Assembly: GCA_903869265.1 (NCBI GenBank)
Contig: CAIPYE010000015.1
Location: 372,001 to 436,000 of the forward strand
Reading direction: 5' to 3'
Origin: an uncultured delta proteobacterium
GTDB taxonomy: Bacteria > Desulfobacterota > Desulfobulbia > Desulfobulbales > Desulfurivibrionaceae
DNA: 64,000 nt
A program made the position numbers and the translations under genes. How positions within the stretch are numbered: the first letter of the stretch is position 1; each line of letters begins with the position of its first letter. Below the pieces are notes generated by a model that made no database searches, was not told the DNA's origin, and was given only the letters and a program-made list of their open reading frames with translations. Shown in pieces: positions 17,063 to 26,655 of this stretch.

Positions 17063-19849
17063 ATGGCCATTCCAATCTCCCCCCAATGCGGCCTGCTCTC
17101 CAGCAATCCTGAGCAGGATCGCGCCGACCTGTACGCAATCCTGCTCAGTCTCCCGACTCCCATAGAAATCTACCTCCCGGACGGCACCCTGCTTTTGGCG
17201 AACACCGCTGCCCGAAGCCTGCCCACTTTCCCCAAAAACGCTGCCGGAGAAAACGGCACGATCGCCATCCATGCCGATGATCGCGCCCCCTTTCTCCGAG
17301 CGATGCAAGATAAAAGCACCTGCCTGGGTCCAGACCGGGGCTGCATTCTCCAAAGTCAGCCGAACACGACCTTTTACTTGCAGACACAGTATGTCCCGGT
17401 CTGTGACGAAAACGGGGAAGTCCGCCATGTGGTGGTGAGCCGGGAAGACGTCACCGCATTGCGAACAGGTGCACGCTTTCAACGGCTGGTGGAAGATGCC
17501 GATGAAGCCATTCTGGTTCTCCAAGACGGTATGATCAAATACTTCAACCGCCGAGCGCTTGAGGTAACCGGCCATTCCCCTGACGCCTACCGTTCACAGC
17601 CTTTTCACGCCTTTATCCACCCGGAAGACCGCGAGATGGTCATCCAGCGCTCCATGCAGAGGCTTCAGGGCATGGAGTTGCCCAATATCTATCAGTTCCG
17701 GGTGATCGACGCCCGGGGAGAGGCGAAATGGCTGCAAATCAATGCCGGAGTCATCGACTGGGAGGGAAGACCGGCCATTCTCGCCTTTCTCCCCGACATC
17801 ACGCAACTGCGCCAGACAGAGATGGCTCTGTGGGAAAGCGAGATCCGCTTCCAGATGATCTCGGAAAACACGGGAGATCTGATCATCCTGAGCAACGGCC
17901 TGGGAAAAACCATCTTCGTCAACTCGGCCCTGAACAAACTCCTCGGTCTTAAGACAGAAGAATTACAAGACAGGCCGATCACCGAAATCATCCACCCTAA
18001 ATACCGTTCTGCCCTCAGCAGGCTCTGGAACCGAATTCTCGCAGGAAAAAACGTCGCCCCGCAGGAAACCATCCTGGTCAGGCAGGATGGGAGCCATCTT
18101 GCCGCGGAAATAAGTTGTTTTGCCATCGCCCAGGAAAACAGCGAGCCATATCTTGGCGCCATCCTGCGCGACATCTCGGCGCGCAAGGAAACGGAGCGTG
18201 AGCTGGAACAATACCGCGACAGCCTGGAAAAAATCGTGGGAGAACGCACCTCCGAACTGACCCAGGCCAATGCCAGACTCCAGCAGACCATCACCAGCCA
18301 AGAACTTGCCGAGGAACACCTTTCCCAAGAAAAGAACACCCTGGAAGCGGTTTTTTCCGCCATGAGCGATGGCCTCTCCATGCATGACCGTGATTTCAAT
18401 ATCCTCTTCCAGAACGCCGTCCTCACCAAACGCTACGGCAATTGCACGGGACAACTGTGCTATGCGGCCTACCACGGACGAGAGACCCCTTGCGAGAACT
18501 GCGGGCTACTGGGCTGCATCAAGGACGGCGCGACCCACTGGTTTAAAATGAATGAAACCACCGGCCAGGAGAATCTGTTCTTTGAACTGGGCGTGAGCCC
18601 GGTCCGCGACGGCAAGGGCGCGATCATCGCGGCGGTGGAGGTGATCCGGGATATAACCGACCAGAAAAGACTGGCGGATCAGCTGCTCCAGGCCCAGAAG
18701 ATGGAGGCCATCGGCACCCTGGCCGGGGGTATCGCCCATGACTTCAACAACATCCTCACCGCCATTCTCGGCTATGCGGAGCTGTCAAAATTCGAGGTCG
18801 ATCCGAACAGCGATCTCTCACGCAATCTTGCCGAGATTATCAGCGCCAGCCGCAGGGCAGGAGATCTTATCCGGCAGATCCTTACCTTCAGCCGCAGGGC
18901 GGAGTTCAAGAAACAGCCGCTGCAGATCCACCCCGTGGTCAAGGAGGCCCTCAAGCTGATCCGGGGCACCATCCCTTCCACCATCGATATCCGGCAGGAG
19001 ATCGCCGGTGACTGCGGAACAATCCTCGCCGATATCACCCAGATCCACCAGGTGATCATGAATCTCTGCACCAACGCCTACCACGCCATGCGGCAACAGG
19101 GGGGCATCCTGATCGTCAGACTGCAAAATACCGTAATCAACAAGGGGGAGACAAGCGAACCGCCGACAGGACTCGCGCCGGGAAATTATGTGCGACTGAC
19201 GGTCTCGGATACCGGGCACGGCATGGACGAATCCACCCTGGATCGGGTGTTCGACCCCTACTTCACCACCAAGAAACAGGGAGAAGGGACCGGGCTTGGC
19301 CTGGCAACCGTGCATGGCATCGTGGAAAACCACGGGGGCGCGATCTCGGTGAAAAGTGCGCTCAACGAGGGAACAATCTTTGACATCTATTTCCCCCAGG
19401 TGGAAACAGCTTTTTCCGCCGCCATAACCGGCTGGAGCGAAACCGGGTCCACCTCTTTTGCGGCCAGAATCCTGCTGGTGGACGACGAAGAAATGCTTAT
19501 CCGACTGGGGAAAAGCATCCTCAAGAAACTGGGACACACCGTGACCGCCTTCAGCAACAGCCAGGATGCGCTGGATTGCTTCCGGAAAGATCCCCTGGCC
19601 TTCGACCTCCTGCTCACCGACCAGATGATGCCCGGCCTCACCGGTCTGGAACTGGCGAAACAATGCCTGGCGCTGCGCCCCGATCTCCCGGTTATCTTGG
19701 CCACGGGCTACAGCGAGGCCACCAGCAAGGAGCAGGCCCTGGCCCAAGGCATCAGGGCAATCCTCTGGAAGCCGGTGACCATCAACACCATGGCCGAGAC
19801 CATCCAGCAGGCCCTCGGTGAAAAAGGGCAACCTGCCAAATCTTCCTGA
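17063..19849 (+). CDS. PAS-domain hybrid sensor histidine kinase with receiver domain
   Basis: A 928-residue soluble sensor; no transmembrane segment is evident. Three PAS domains cover about residues 20-375, a coiled coil about 375-430, and a fourth PAS domain about 430-545 carries a cysteine cluster ([16 protein letters not shown]). The H box [20 protein letters not shown] has His559. The ATPase domain has [10 protein letters not shown] (N box), DTGHGMDES (G1), and [15 protein letters not shown] (G2). A C-terminal receiver has phosphoacceptor Asp853 (LLTDQMMPG) and Lys in LWKPV. It stands alone, so its output partner is unknown. The start has only a weak ribosome-binding site. Confidence 0.93.
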   Translation: MAIPISPQCGLLSSNPEQDRADLYAILLSLPTPIEIYLPDGTLLLANTAARSLPTFPKNAAGENGTIAIHADDRAPFLRAMQDKSTCLGPDRGCILQSQPNTTFYLQTQYVPVCDENGEVRHVVVSREDVTALRTGARFQRLVEDADEAILVLQDGMIKYFNRRALEVTGHSPDAYRSQPFHAFIHPEDREMVIQRSMQRLQGMELPNIYQFRVIDARGEAKWLQINAGVIDWEGRPAILAFLPDITQLRQTEMALWESEIRFQMISENTGDLIILSNGLGKTIFVNSALNKLLGLKTEELQDRPITEIIHPKYRSALSRLWNRILAGKNVAPQETILVRQDGSHLAAEISCFAIAQENSEPYLGAILRDISARKETERELEQYRDSLEKIVGERTSELTQANARLQQTITSQELAEEHLSQEKNTLEAVFSAMSDGLSMHDRDFNILFQNAVLTKRYGNCTGQLCYAAYHGRETPCENCGLLGCIKDGATHWFKMNETTGQENLFFELGVSPVRDGKGAIIAAVEVIRDITDQKRLADQLLQAQKMEAIGTLAGGIAHDFNNILTAILGYAELSKFEVDPNSDLSRNLAEIISASRRAGDLIRQILTFSRRAEFKKQPLQIHPVVKEALKLIRGTIPSTIDIRQEIAGDCGTILADITQIHQVIMNLCTNAYHAMRQQGGILIVRLQNTVINKGETSEPPTGLAPGNYVRLTVSDTGHGMDESTLDRVFDPYFTTKKQGEGTGLGLATVHGIVENHGGAISVKSALNEGTIFDIYFPQVETAFSAAITGWSETGSTSFAARILLVDDEEMLIRLGKSILKKLGHTVTAFSNSQDALDCFRKDPLAFDLLLTDQMMPGLTGLELAKQCLALRPDLPVILATGYSEATSKEQALAQGIRAILWKPVTINTMAETIQQALGEKGQPAKSS

Positions 19850-19938
19850 AAACCACGGGGATTAACGGCAAGATGCCTCTGCCGCCCTTCGACAGACCAG
19901 AAGCGATCTAACATCTTGGCATCACAGGCCCCGCTGGC

Positions 19939-22503
19939 TCACAAAACCGCACCTTCCGGGGAGAGCCGAACCTCCATCTGCTTGCCCTTCCTGACCTCAA
20001 AGTGCTGCTCGCCGATCTTCCGGTTCTGGTAAAAAAACTGGACCGTCCAGGTTCCATAGATGTTCTGCATTTTTTCCGTGATGGTAAGGGCCTCAACCAG
20101 GCGCTGCATGTACTTGACCTGCTGATTCGAGGTGCGGACCAGCTTTCCATCCGGCCCGTACCATTGGATAACCAGGGGCAGGGTTTGGTCCGCCGGGAGA
20201 AAATTCACCGAATAGAGCGCACCCAGAGTGGCCCCGATTTTTCCGGTAATGTTGTTCGCCCCTCCGGCAAACATCTGCAATTTTTTCATGTTCAACTCGA
20301 TATCGCTGATGTTTTCATAGGTAGCGCTCAATTCGGCAACCTGCTGAAACGGTTGCTGCACAAGGCCTGCGCTTTCGACCTGCAAAGCCCATATTTTCAC
20401 TGGACGTAGCGCGCCTGTCGGTGCTTCCGATTCCTTGCTCTCGTGCCCGGCCATGGCGACTTTTCCGCCAGGCGGAACAGTCGCCGCGCCCAGACTGCTC
20501 TCCGGGCCAGGGGGTTTGAACCCTTTCGCCGTATTGATTTTCTTGGCCCTTTTGATGTTTTTCGTATTCTGCAAAGTGGCCTTGGTCAGGTCGGCGCCTT
20601 CCAGGTTCGTCCTGTTCAGATCGGCGTCATTGAGGTTGGCATTGACCAAAATGGCGTGGGACAGATCGGCATCGGTGAGGTCTGTCCAACGCAAGTCGCC
20701 GTCCCGAAGGTTGGCTCCGATAAGCACGGCATTGGTCAGATCGGCGTTGGCCAGATCCACATTGGCAAGATCAGCCTTGCTCAAATTGGCATCGATGAGA
20801 TTGGCGTTTCGCAGGTCAAGGCTGACCAGCTTCGCATCGCTCAGCACTGTCTCGCGCAGATTCTTGATATCGAAATGCTTGACCACAGTCAGATTGATCC
20901 CGGACAAATTCGCCCCCTTCAGGTCGGCATTGCTGAAATTGGCGTTGGCCAGCTCGGCGTTGCTCAGATCCGCCCGGTTCAGATAGGCATGACTCAGCTT
21001 CGCCCTGGTGAGATCCGCGCCCTGTAGGTTGGCGTTGTTCAGATTCGCCCCATTGAGATCGACTGTATTCAACCTTGCCTTGCGCAAATCGGCATTGGTC
21101 AGATTGGCTTTGACCATGAGAGTGCGGACGCCGAAATCAACCCCGGACAAACGGGCGCCGGTGAGGTTGGCCTCGGTCAGATCAACGCGTCCCATCACGG
21201 CTTTCTCACCGTTGACCTCGGTGAGGTTCGCCTGCTGGAAATTCGCCCCGGAAAATTCTCCGCCAGCCAGGCTGGCCTTGGTGAGATTGGCCCCCCGAAA
21301 ATTGGCCTTTTCGGCGCTCACCCCATTGAGGACCGCGCCATTGAGGTTGGCCTGAGCCAAGACCGTCTCATTCAACTGGGCCTCGCCCAGATTTGTTCCA
21401 TTTAAGCTCGCCTCGGAAAGATTAGCCCCATCCAGGTTCACTCCACGCACATCCGCGCCGTCAAGATTCGCCCGGCTCAAGTTCGCTTTGGTCAGGACAA
21501 TTCTCCGCAGATTGGTGCGGCGCAGGTCCACCTCATTAAGAATGGCGCCGGAAAGCTTCGCCCCCTGGAGAAACGCGGTGCTGAGATTGGTATTCCCCAG
21601 CTTGGCTTCGCTGAGATCTGCCGAGGTAAAATTGGTTTTCGTGAAAGTCCCCCCGGAAAAATCAGCGCCGCGTGCATCGCTTTCGCTGCAATCCGTTTCG
21701 AGCAGGATGGCGCCCGTCAAAATCGCCTGCTGAAGATCCGCCCCCCGGAGATTGCTCCGAGCAAGATCGGCATCGGTCAGGTTCGCCCCGCCAAGCTTAG
21801 CCTGCGACAGATCGGCTTTCCGCATTCTGCCCCCAACCAGAATGGCTCCCCGGAGATCAGCCTCCCGGAGATCGGCATTGGCCAAGTTTGCCTGGCTAAA
21901 ATTCACCCCGCGCAGATCGGCCTCACGCAGATTCGCTCCTTCAAAATTGGCATTCTGAAAATTCAACCCCCGCAGGTTCTTGCCTGCCAGATTCGCCCCA
22001 TGGAAATCCTTGCCCGCGAACCGGGGCGTATCCCTTGCGTCTGTGGCCACGGAAGCTGCACCTTTTTCTTCCGGCCGGGGCTCTTGGAAAGAAACAACCG
22101 GGGCAGTAATAGCGGAAAACCAAGACAACCATCTTCCACCATTGTCCAGGACAAGATACCCGCCACCCCCCACCAGGGCGAAGACCGCAACTGCGGCGAC
22201 CGCCAGCCCGAACCTGGCAAAAAGAGGTCGTCCACCACCCCGCTGATCGGCAACCCGGATAACGGTTTTTTCCGAATGGCATTGCGGGCAGGGCACCTTC
22301 CTGCCGACAACGGCCGACGGCACCATCTTTTGAAATCCGCATTTGTTGCAAAAAAAGATTGCCTGGTCGGCATCCTTTGCCGCCGCAGCCGATTTTTTAC
22401 CCACGACAACGGTATGTTTGCATTTCGGACAAGGCACGGCCTTGCCGGCATGGCGGTCTTCAACCTCTACGGAATACCTGCATTTATCGCAGTAGAAAAT
22501 CAT
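19939..22503 (-). CDS. Giant zinc-ribbon / pentapeptide-repeat membrane protein
   Basis: An 854-residue protein with an unusual order of parts. Two zinc ribbons come first (CxxC at 5/8 and 25/28, then 52/55 and 72/75), followed by one transmembrane segment at about 98-117. A very long A(N/D)LXX pentapeptide array runs from about residue 165 to 675, probably a right-handed quadrilateral beta-helix some 100 repeats long. A C-terminal domain of about 150 residues (VKIWALQVESAGLV to RLSPEGAVL) looks beta-rich and is not one I recognise. The ribbons would be cytoplasmic and the helix periplasmic if the N-terminus stays inside. It is convergent with the kinase gene. Function unknown. Confidence 0.85.
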   Translation of the reverse strand: MIFYCDKCRYSVEVEDRHAGKAVPCPKCKHTVVVGKKSAAAAKDADQAIFFCNKCGFQKMVPSAVVGRKVPCPQCHSEKTVIRVADQRGGGRPLFARFGLAVAAVAVFALVGGGGYLVLDNGGRWLSWFSAITAPVVSFQEPRPEEKGAASVATDARDTPRFAGKDFHGANLAGKNLRGLNFQNANFEGANLREADLRGVNFSQANLANADLREADLRGAILVGGRMRKADLSQAKLGGANLTDADLARSNLRGADLQQAILTGAILLETDCSESDARGADFSGGTFTKTNFTSADLSEAKLGNTNLSTAFLQGAKLSGAILNEVDLRRTNLRRIVLTKANLSRANLDGADVRGVNLDGANLSEASLNGTNLGEAQLNETVLAQANLNGAVLNGVSAEKANFRGANLTKASLAGGEFSGANFQQANLTEVNGEKAVMGRVDLTEANLTGARLSGVDFGVRTLMVKANLTNADLRKARLNTVDLNGANLNNANLQGADLTRAKLSHAYLNRADLSNAELANANFSNADLKGANLSGINLTVVKHFDIKNLRETVLSDAKLVSLDLRNANLIDANLSKADLANVDLANADLTNAVLIGANLRDGDLRWTDLTDADLSHAILVNANLNDADLNRTNLEGADLTKATLQNTKNIKRAKKINTAKGFKPPGPESSLGAATVPPGGKVAMAGHESKESEAPTGALRPVKIWALQVESAGLVQQPFQQVAELSATYENISDIELNMKKLQMFAGGANNITGKIGATLGALYSVNFLPADQTLPLVIQWYGPDGKLVRTSNQQVKYMQRLVEALTITEKMQNIYGTWTVQFFYQNRKIGEQHFEVRKGKQMEVRLSPEGAVL

Positions 22504-22900
22504 CCAGCATCCTCAACAGAACAAAAAAACAGACACCCCACCTGCCTGCCGCCGCAACATGGCAAGCCAGGCTCACGGCAACAGCTACAACAATCATCGA
22601 CAAGAATGAAAGAATACTTCATATATTTATTCGAATCGCTAAAAACAGCTATTACAGCAGAAAGCGACCGGCGACGGGGAATATTTTATCGCACGTTGTC
22701 TCTGCGTTATGGATCTGTGGTCTTTTTTCCTTTTACGAATCCATCATAAATTCCGACAGGACCAAGAGCAGTGCTGTAAAAAATATTCGGATGGGGTATT
22801 ATACCACTTTACCTGATGGGGTAACAGAGTCTTGCCGACTCCAAGGAAGAATCCCCCAACGATGCACACCATGTAGAAAAATCCGAGGCCATAACTTTCC
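22504..22900. other. Divergent intergenic region, pentapeptide gene / PBP gene
   Basis: Nearly 400 bases without a credible gene. Open frames here have no family signature and run into the shadow of the PBP gene. The middle (about 22600-22800) is AT-rich and presumably holds both promoters. I found no riboswitch-like or repeated structure. Confidence 0.5.
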
Positions 22901-25750
22901 GTGGACAAACCAAAGCAACCAGAATCGCCCAAACCAGCGGGCAAGCCCGATACTCAGGAGAAGAAAAAGATCTTCGACCCCAGGGAACAGGCTATCAAAT
23001 ATAAGGCCTACCGTCATATTTTCTCGGACAAGGATGTCAAAAAGGGTCTTGACGAAAAATCCATCATCCGCAAGATCAGAAAAAGTAAAAGCCTGAGCGG
23101 CCGGTATCGCCAATACCTGGAGATGCGGGACGACGACAACCGCGGCAGCCATACCTATCCCTGGCAGAACCCATTCAACCGCTTCCTGTTCTGGACCGCC
23201 TACTGGCTGCCGCGTTTTCTCAAATGGGGCACCCTGCTGTGTCTGGCTCTTTTCATCCTCAACTATCTCCCCGGCCCGACCCAGCATATCATCGAGGTGC
23301 TCATTGCCCGCTCCATCTATGACACCGCCCCCATTGAGCGACTGCCCGACGATCTGGAAACCTATGCCCACTCCGCCGACATCAAAGACAGCCATGGCGC
23401 GATCATCAAGTCCTACGGAAAACGCAAAGTAACCCAGCAGATTCCCGCCGCCGCCCAAAAAGCCCTCCTGGCCTGCGAGGATCATTATTTCCTGCCCCAC
23501 CCCGGCAACGCCTGGTATGAAAACCTCTTTCTGATCCACCCCGGGGTCAGCTGGCTGAACCTGGTCGGCGCGGTAAAAGACACCCTCCAGGGCGATCCCC
23601 GCGGGGCCAGCACCATTGTCATGCAGAACGCCAAGAAAATCCTTGGCAACGAGAAAAGAACCATCGCCAACAAATTGGAAGAGATTATCATCGCCTACAT
23701 GATGGTGGCCAAATTCGGCAAGGAAAAAAATCTCAATTTTTACATCAACACCGTGCCGGTAGGCGCCAATATCTATGGTTTCCCTGCGGCCGCCACCAAC
23801 TATTTCAAAAAAGACCTGGCAGCCCTCAACATGCAGCAACTGGTGACCATCGGCTCCTTTATTCCCAACCACAATCGCCAGGTCGCCTTTTATGAAATCG
23901 TCAACGGCAAAAATTTCAGTGACCTCACCCCTGCCATGCAGGGCCATGCCAAAAGCGCCATCAACAAAATCAATCTCGCCCTCACCCACCTCTGGAAACG
24001 CCATGAAATCCCCGACGATCAGTACCGCAGCTGGCTGCTGAGCGACGAAGAATCCATCCGCCGCATCGGTTTCCGCGATTTTCGCTCCCCTCTGTACGGC
24101 GAGGAGGAGTGGACCTCCTGGAACGTCATCAAGGAGGTCTCTTCCCGGACTTACACCTTCAATGGCCGCGAGGTTACCGGCTCCCAGCTCCTGCTCGACG
24201 AAAAGGGCGAGGTCTCCATCGAGACTGGCACAGACCTGGCTCTGATCGAAAAGATGAAAGAGATCATCGGCGATTTTCTGAATAGCAGTTATTTTAAAGA
24301 AATCCTCTCCACCAGCAACCAGGCCACCTGGCAGCGCGACAAGGAACGCTACACCTCCCGAGGCCTTACCCCGCCCTACACCGATTTCAACAGCTTTCTC
24401 GAATACCTGCAACGCAACATCAACGTCGGCCTCATTGCCGTCAACCAGAAGGGCGAAATCGTCGCCTACGTTGGCGGCAAGGAATTTTTGCAAACCAGGA
24501 ACAACGAAAAAGACGAGGATGAGGAGGACGAGGCGCCCGATCCCAACGAAACCGCGCCCGACAAAAATGCCGGCAAGACCGGCAACCATGACTCCGTGAT
24601 CATCGACATCATGAATAAGAAGGCAAAGATCACCCCCTCCTCAACCATGAAGCCGATCATTGCCTACTACGCCATGGTGGCCAACAATACCAAAATGAGC
24701 GACCGTTTCGCCGACAAGCCCATTGAGTACAAATATGTGGCCAGCACCGGTAGACAGACCTGGCTGCCCCGCAACTGGTACAACTACGACGCCAACCGAC
24801 CCATGGGCCGCGAATACAGTCTGCTGGAAGCGCAGGTGATTTCCATCAACACGATTTTCGCCAGGCTCTACACCAACCCCCTGCTCCGCAACGCCATGCT
24901 CCTCGGTTTTGATCAGGTCGGCTTGGACTACAGCAAGGAAGACGCCAAATACTGGCCTTTCGGCATTGGCGCCTCGGCGGTTTCGGTGCAGCAATGGCTT
25001 GGCATCTACAACGCCTTCCTTGACGGCCAGTACCGCGATCCCTCTTTTGTGCGGAGGATACAGATAAACGGCAAAACCGTGTACGACCGCGACCTCGACG
25101 AGCAGTATGCTAAGATCCCGCTTTTCGACTCCAAGAAGGAACGGGAAGCCGAGATGAACGCCCTGTACGAGGTCTGCAATCGCGGCACCGGCTCGGCCAT
25201 GAAAACCGAGTTCAAGCATCACAAGAATCTGGTTTCTGGCAAGACCGGCACCGCGCCCATGAACAAGTCCGCCCTGTTCATCAGCCATTTTAACCCATAC
25301 CGCGACCGGCAGGCCCACAAAGACCGGACCATCACCATGCTTATCTCCGTCACCACCAATACCGGCGGTTTCAAGAGCGTGGGCACCTCGGGCAACGCGC
25401 CGGCCAAGATTGCCGGCCGCATTTACAACCACCTCTTCCAGCAGGAACTGCAGGAGATGATGGACAAAAACATCGACAAGGCAAAGCGCGAGGATACCCA
25501 TTTCCGCAACAACCAGGTGTATTGGGCCAACGTCAATCGATACATGGACACCCTGCTCACGGGCAAATGCGGCAACAATCTCATCTCTGACAACATCATC
25601 GGGGTTGACGATTACGGGGAGGCCCTGGTGCAGATTCTCAACAGCAACACCAAGATTTACACCGGCCGCGACGATGTTTTCTCCCAACTGGTGCAGTACT
25701 ACTGCGACCAGGAAAAGATGGTTCGGATGGACTCGGCTCCGACACATTAA
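22901..25750 (+). CDS. Class A penicillin-binding protein (transglycosylase/transpeptidase)
   Basis: Bifunctional peptidoglycan synthase, 949 residues, GTG start. A charged cytoplasmic region of about 100 residues precedes one transmembrane segment (about 108-123). The GT51 domain has the catalytic Glu193 in ACEDHYF and a second block, RGASTIVMQNAKK. The transpeptidase domain has the nucleophile Ser581 in STMK, SIN at 648-650 and KTGT at 781-784, so both activities look intact. An acidic insert lies at about 530-560, and about 90 residues follow the catalytic domain. The long N-terminal tail and the late C-terminal extension are not typical of PBP1a/1b. The start lacks a clear ribosome-binding site. 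Confidence 0.9.
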   Translation: MDKPKQPESPKPAGKPDTQEKKKIFDPREQAIKYKAYRHIFSDKDVKKGLDEKSIIRKIRKSKSLSGRYRQYLEMRDDDNRGSHTYPWQNPFNRFLFWTAYWLPRFLKWGTLLCLALFILNYLPGPTQHIIEVLIARSIYDTAPIERLPDDLETYAHSADIKDSHGAIIKSYGKRKVTQQIPAAAQKALLACEDHYFLPHPGNAWYENLFLIHPGVSWLNLVGAVKDTLQGDPRGASTIVMQNAKKILGNEKRTIANKLEEIIIAYMMVAKFGKEKNLNFYINTVPVGANIYGFPAAATNYFKKDLAALNMQQLVTIGSFIPNHNRQVAFYEIVNGKNFSDLTPAMQGHAKSAINKINLALTHLWKRHEIPDDQYRSWLLSDEESIRRIGFRDFRSPLYGEEEWTSWNVIKEVSSRTYTFNGREVTGSQLLLDEKGEVSIETGTDLALIEKMKEIIGDFLNSSYFKEILSTSNQATWQRDKERYTSRGLTPPYTDFNSFLEYLQRNINVGLIAVNQKGEIVAYVGGKEFLQTRNNEKDEDEEDEAPDPNETAPDKNAGKTGNHDSVIIDIMNKKAKITPSSTMKPIIAYYAMVANNTKMSDRFADKPIEYKYVASTGRQTWLPRNWYNYDANRPMGREYSLLEAQVISINTIFARLYTNPLLRNAMLLGFDQVGLDYSKEDAKYWPFGIGASAVSVQQWLGIYNAFLDGQYRDPSFVRRIQINGKTVYDRDLDEQYAKIPLFDSKKEREAEMNALYEVCNRGTGSAMKTEFKHHKNLVSGKTGTAPMNKSALFISHFNPYRDRQAHKDRTITMLISVTTNTGGFKSVGTSGNAPAKIAGRIYNHLFQQELQEMMDKNIDKAKREDTHFRNNQVYWANVNRYMDTLLTGKCGNNLISDNIIGVDDYGEALVQILNSNTKIYTGRDDVFSQLVQYYCDQEKMVRMDSAPTH

Positions 25751-25857
25751 AAACAAAAAAACCACCCCGCACCCACCGCAAAAAAGGATGCATCCACGGC
25801 TTTACAAACCACATCGGGCATGGCATAGTGACACAGTTTGAGGGCCGCGTAACCACT

Positions 25858-25934
25858 GCCCTTCGACAGGCTCATGTCGAACGGACGTTATCTTAACGTA
25901 TTGATATTCCGTTCGTGCTGAGCCTGTCGAAGCA
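25858..25934. repeat. REP-like palindromic element
   Basis: CCTTCGACAGGCTCA at the left and TGAGCCTGTCGAAG at the right are inverted, and CGAACGGA/CCGTTCG extends the stem around a loop of about 25 bases. The core resembles a widespread bacterial REP-type palindrome ending in GTCGAAG. It lies between the PBP and SEC-C genes. The upstream extension of the SEC-C reading frame is this repeat, not protein. Confidence 0.8.
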
Positions 25935-26019
25935 CCTGTTTGAAACAAATTCCGAGTTGTTACGAATCCATCACGCGTTACACAAACATAAAATCATACA
26001 CTCAAAAGAGAGACTCCAT

Positions 26020-26535
26020 ATGGCCAAGATAGGAAGAAATGATCCATGTTTCTGCGGCAGCGGCAAAAAATTCAAGAGATGCTGCCTGGGCACGAACGCC
26101 AACGCCCCGGCCAGAACAGCGCTGCCCTCGGTAAAGATTGAAGTCGAAAAAATCCAGGAAAACGCCAGCGCCAAGAAAGCCGCGGTCCTGGCCCTGGGGG
26201 TTTTCGTGCTGTTCTCCACCACCAGCGGCGACGCCTGGCTCTTGGAGGTAACGGAGATGGATGCCATCCAGGTAGCACAAGGCGGGGAAAAGCTGGCGGT
26301 GCAGATCGAGGAAAATCCTGAAACCATCGAGATCAACTGGACCCACAAGTTCGACGTCAAAAACAAAAAGTTTATCCTCACCTCTTACAAGGACAAAAGC
26401 GAAGAGATTCGGGAAGACTATCCGGTCCACACCATTCTTTCCACGGTGAAAAAGATCCGCAGCCGCATACCGCCGGAGCTGATCAGCACCATCCACCTGG
26501 ACAACGACGAAGAACCCCAAGCACAGGCAGGCTGA
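26020..26535 (+). CDS. SEC-C zinc-motif protein
   Basis: A 171-residue protein with an N-terminal SEC-C motif, KIGRNDPCFCGSGKKFKRCC, the zinc-binding knuckle also found at the end of SecA, where it binds SecB. The remaining 135 residues have a short hydrophobic stretch (VLALGVFVLFS) and a beta-rich tail with an acidic end (DNDEE). I do not recognise this second domain. The ATG at 26020 is preferred; the frame upstream is REP-like DNA. It ends in a strong terminator. It may be an adaptor or chaperone-type protein, but that is only an inference from the motif. Confidence 0.75.
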   Translation: MAKIGRNDPCFCGSGKKFKRCCLGTNANAPARTALPSVKIEVEKIQENASAKKAAVLALGVFVLFSTTSGDAWLLEVTEMDAIQVAQGGEKLAVQIEENPETIEINWTHKFDVKNKKFILTSYKDKSEEIREDYPVHTILSTVKKIRSRIPPELISTIHLDNDEEPQAQAG

Positions 26536-26577
26536 GTCCGAACTGCCCAGCATTCGCTAAAAAACGACAGGAACTTA

Positions 26578-26611
26578 AGGGGCGGGAGATTTCTCGCCCC
26601 TCTTTTTTTTT
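26578..26611 (+). terminator. Rho-independent terminator after the SEC-C gene
   Basis: AGGGGCG and CGCCCCT form a 7-pair GC-rich stem, which can be extended by GAGA/TCTC with a bulge. It is followed by about nine T residues, starting 43 bases after the stop codon. Confidence 0.88.
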
Positions 26612-26655
26612 AAGCATCCGGCCTTGTACCGCCGTAAAAAAACTTACAAAAAAAC

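Noticed and set aside
19880-19900. Second REP element (CCCTTCGACAG)
   Set aside because: Only half of the palindrome is present and no inverted partner follows.
22799-24589. 596-residue minus-strand open frame inside the PBP gene
   Set aside because: Antisense shadow; GT51 and transpeptidase motifs are intact on the + strand.
24641-25765. 374-residue minus-strand open frame at the end of the PBP gene
   Set aside because: Antisense shadow of the transpeptidase domain.
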